From Hemibagrus wyckioides (taxonomy: Eukaryota > Chordata > Actinopteri > Siluriformes > Bagridae), in the NCBI RefSeq assembly GCF_019097595.1, contig NC_080712.1, positions 26,514,146 to 26,578,145 on the forward strand: a stretch of DNA of 64,000 nt. The letters are read 5' to 3'. Positions 61,440 through 64,000 of the stretch are shown piece by piece. How positions within the stretch are numbered: the stretch's first letter is position 1; each line of letters opens with the position of its first letter. The translations under genes and the position numbers were made by a program. Below the pieces are notes generated by a model, which saw only the letters and a program-made list of their open reading frames with translations, was not told where the DNA came from and did not search any database.

Positions 61440-61890
61440 TGGTGCGTTTATTCGAGCAGCGCTAGAGGATTAGAGAGAGTGTGATGCAGTGCGGGGTGTG
61501 ATCGGTGGTTTGAGGTAAGTGGGTGCTGATCTCTTTTTGGCTTTGTAGGCAAGCATGATTGTTGTAAAATCATGCGGGATGGAGCATAGCAATGATGTTG
61601 TGTGGGAGAATTTAGTAAGGCTGAGTCATGCAGCTGCATTCTGGATCAGTTACAGAGGTTGAATTTGGCTCAGAGATGGACTCGCTAGGAGCAAGTTGCA
61701 GTAATCCAGTCTCAAAATGACAAGGGACTGAAGTGGCTTGTGTGGATAGAAATGAACGAAACTGATGTAAAAGAGAAATGTAGTAGTGAGAGGAAAAGGA
61801 CAGTTGATTATCTGTAGTTACCCCAGGGTTGCAAGCAGTGACTGAATGTGAGATCAGAGAGTTGTCAAGAATAGATAATAGAGGAGTAGA
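61440..61890 (-). mobile_element. L2-type LINE fragment, antisense, and Tc1 scrap upstream
   Basis: gtttgaggtaagtgggtgct, tttggctttgtaggcaagca and gttgcagtaatccagtctca match the 33430-34480 repeat. A short Tc1 scrap (cattgaagacatggtttacc) precedes it at 61160-61210. Confidence 0.6.
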
Positions 61891-62029
61891 GAGTCAGGAT
61901 TAGTTCTGCATTTCTGGTTTCTAATGTTTGTTTCCAAATGTACAAAAATAGTTCTAAGGGTTTAAGTTGGTGTATTATCTAATATATTGGCACAATATAT
62001 ATATTTTTTCTAATATATTATGTTGTTGG

Positions 62030-62230
62030 TCTTGTTGTCGTCCTTCAGCTGCTCCCTATTCAGGGTCGCTACTGCGGATCATTCGATCCACATATATTTG
62101 ATTTGGCACAGGTTTTACGACAGATACCTTTCCCGACACAACCCTCCCATTTTACCTGGGTTTGGGTGAGTTAACACTTCAGCAGCTGGGTTGGTTCCCT
62201 GCCTAAGATTCAAACAGGACATGGCAGTGA
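62030..62230 (-). repeat. tRNA-derived SINE, antisense
   Basis: Inverse of the 22920-23145 SINE: cagctgctccctattcaggg, tttggcacaggttttacgac and ccttcccgacacaa. Confidence 0.75.
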
Positions 62231-62339
62231 GAGTGTGGAATCTTGTCACTGGACCATCAGGAAAGTATACTGGAACACACTCTAATTTAGAAAAAGACTA
62301 TATTATGAGACATGGTTCTCATGTGTTACCTGTCATTCG

Positions 62340-62679
62340 AAACATATAGTATTACTTTCACACAGCTAATTCACAATATATCACTGCCTGGTTTGGGAAC
62401 TGCACCATCTCGGATCACAAGACCCTTCAGCAGATAGTGAGGACAGCTGAAAAGATCATTGGAGACTCTCTCCCCTTTATCACGGACATTTACACCACAC
62501 GCTGCATCCGCAAAGCAAACAGCATTGTGGACGACCCCTCACACCCCTCACACACACTCTTTTCCCTCCTGCCATCTGGAAAGAGGTACCGAAGCATTTG
62601 GGCCCTCACAACCAGACTGTTGAACAGTTTCTTCCCTCAAGCCATCAGGCTTCTCAACACCCAGGACTGAACTGTACAC

Positions 62680-62727
<48 letters not shown>

Positions 62728-62818
62728 ACCTGTGTTAACAGACTTATATTGTTCATTATATTTTATATATAAAGAACAATATATATATATATATATTATA
62801 GACAGACTTATTGTTCAT

Positions 62819-62872
<54 letters not shown>

Positions 62873-63040
62873 CATCATTTTATTTCATTTTCATTTCATT
62901 GCACATGTATTTTTTGTGTTTGAACTTTATGTTGTTGGCTTATGTAGCACCAGGGTCCTGGAGAAACGTTGTTTCATTACACTATGTACTGCGTGAGCTA
63001 TATGTGGTTGAAATGACAGTAAAAGCTTCTTGAGTTAGAA
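62340..63040 (+). mobile_element. LINE 3' end (RT C-terminus plus 3'UTR)
   Basis: Plus-strand frame 62437-62670 encodes the end of a LINE RT (IIGDSLPFITDIYTTRCIRK, LLPSGKRYRS, LLNSFFPQAIRLLN) and stops at 62668-62670. Then follow (CT)n (62684-62724), (TA)n (62823-62871) and the 3' tail tagcaccagggtcctggaga shared with 14810-14945. Confidence 0.85.
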
Positions 63041-63059
63041 CGTCTTTATTTGCTGTAAT

Positions 63060-63270
63060 TTAAAATATTTTAAAAAGACATGGTTTACAAGATGGCTCAA
63101 GTGGTCGGCACAGAGCCCTGACCTCAACCCCACTGAACACTGTTGGGATGAATTGGAAGGCGGACTGTGCGCCAGACCTCTTCACTAATGCTCTTGTCGC
63201 GTAATGAGCACAAATCCCTGCAGGCAGGCTTTGAAATCGAAGGGAGACTAAATCTATAATGCGATACTTA
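63060..63270 (-). mobile_element. Tc1-like fragment (family F type)
   Basis: agacatggtttacaagatgg, then gccctgacctcaaccccact and aacactgttgggatgaattg, corresponding to the SPDLNPTEHCWDELE catalytic stretch on the plus strand. Confidence 0.7.
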
Positions 63271-63451
63271 ACCACCATTTACTGACCATAGTGTATTTTG
63301 GGAAGAGTAAATTTTTAACTGCTGTTTCTTTGATAGAGGAAAGAAATCATGTATTTTGGAATGACATGCCAAAATGACCTATTTTGTTTTAAGGAATTTT
63401 CCCTTGCTCATTGGGGGAAAATATTGAAATTGTAAAGTTGTAAACTCAGAT

Positions 63452-63608
63452 TACACTGACCAGGCATAACATTATGACCACCTGCCTAATATTTGAGCAA
63501 CAAAATGTTCACTTGCTGCCTAATATATCCCACCCACTAACAGGTGCCATGATGAGGGGTTATTCACTTCACCTGTCAGTCCTCATAATGTTATGGCTAA
63601 TTGGTGTA
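63452..63608. mobile_element. Minimal Tc1-derived MITE (family B), 157 bases
   Basis: Consists of the two ends only: tacactgaccaggcataaca and its inverse taatgttatggctaattggtgta, with the subterminal cccacccactaacaggtgcc. Confidence 0.9.
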
Positions 63609-64000
63609 TTTATATGTCTAAATCTGCTTTGAGACAATGTACAAATAAAACTGAACTGAATTAATAGGTCTGTTTTCTTTTACACTCAGAAGCTGATTAG
63701 CCCTTTCTTTAATGAGTTGGACTTAACAATGTTAAATGTCACACCTTTTACCGTTCATATTTCAACCATTGATGTGTTTCATAACAATGCCTGTACCTTT
63801 ATTATTTATTATTACACTTTTTTTTTTAGTTTGCTGCCTGTAGATGTAATTATAGTTCACATTTCAACCAGTCGATGGCAGCAGTACTTCTCACTTCATT
63901 CTGTGTGTGTGTGTGTGTGTGTTAAGTTTCTGTACAATGAAAACTGACGTCTGGAGATTATTCATTTAGCAGTTCGATATCTGTCCTTCAGGATCCTGCT
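63609..64000. other. Right-edge intergenic DNA, nothing recognised
   Basis: Only a (GT)n tract at 63903-63922. Frames here are short and have no domain. Confidence 0.45.

Overview
The window is nuclear genomic DNA of a teleost fish. The evidence is four spliced vertebrate protein genes with consensus GT-AG introns, and intergenic DNA dominated by fish-type Tc1/mariner transposons, hAT elements, L2/Rex-type LINE fragments, tRNA-derived SINEs and long TA, ATCT and TAA microsatellites. The Tc1 load would suit a catfish or similar lineage, but the species cannot be fixed from the sequence alone.

Layout. (1) 1-12077, minus strand: the 5' thirteen coding exons (551 codons) of ANAPC1, the large scaffold subunit of the anaphase-promoting complex; the gene runs off the left edge, and a CCAAT-bearing promoter-like region lies near 13.4-14.2 kb. 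(2) 14.2-26.2 kb: repeat-rich intergenic DNA with one weakly supported candidate small secreted-peptide ORF at 21880-22179. (3) 26.29-30.54 kb, plus strand: VIP, encoding a PHI-type peptide and vasoactive intestinal peptide, with no visible exon for the usual N-terminal propeptide. (4) 30.5-49.1 kb: a transposon graveyard between the converging 3' ends of VIP and FBXO5. It holds a LINE nested in a DNA transposon and two different Tc1 elements fused through a TA microsatellite. (5) 49.46-52.1 kb, minus strand: FBXO5 (Emi1), the APC/C inhibitor, with a cell-cycle-type promoter. (6) 53.35-59.28 kb, minus strand: MTRF1L, a mitochondrial peptide-chain release factor, with a hAT-type element (clean 8-bp target duplication) in an intron. 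(7) 59.6-64 kb: repeats only.

VIP-FBXO5-MTRF1L is an order also known from mammals, which supports the gene calls. ANAPC1 and FBXO5 act on the same machine: APC1 is the scaffold of the APC/C ubiquitin ligase and Emi1 inhibits that ligase before mitosis. MTRF1L acts in mitochondrial translation termination and VIP is a secreted neuropeptide, so the four genes are not one pathway. I see no clearly new multigene system. The most distinctive signals are the reduced VIP precursor, a diverged repeat shared by a VIP intron and the VIP 3'UTR, the ANAPC1/FBXO5 linkage, and the nested or foldback-like transposons.
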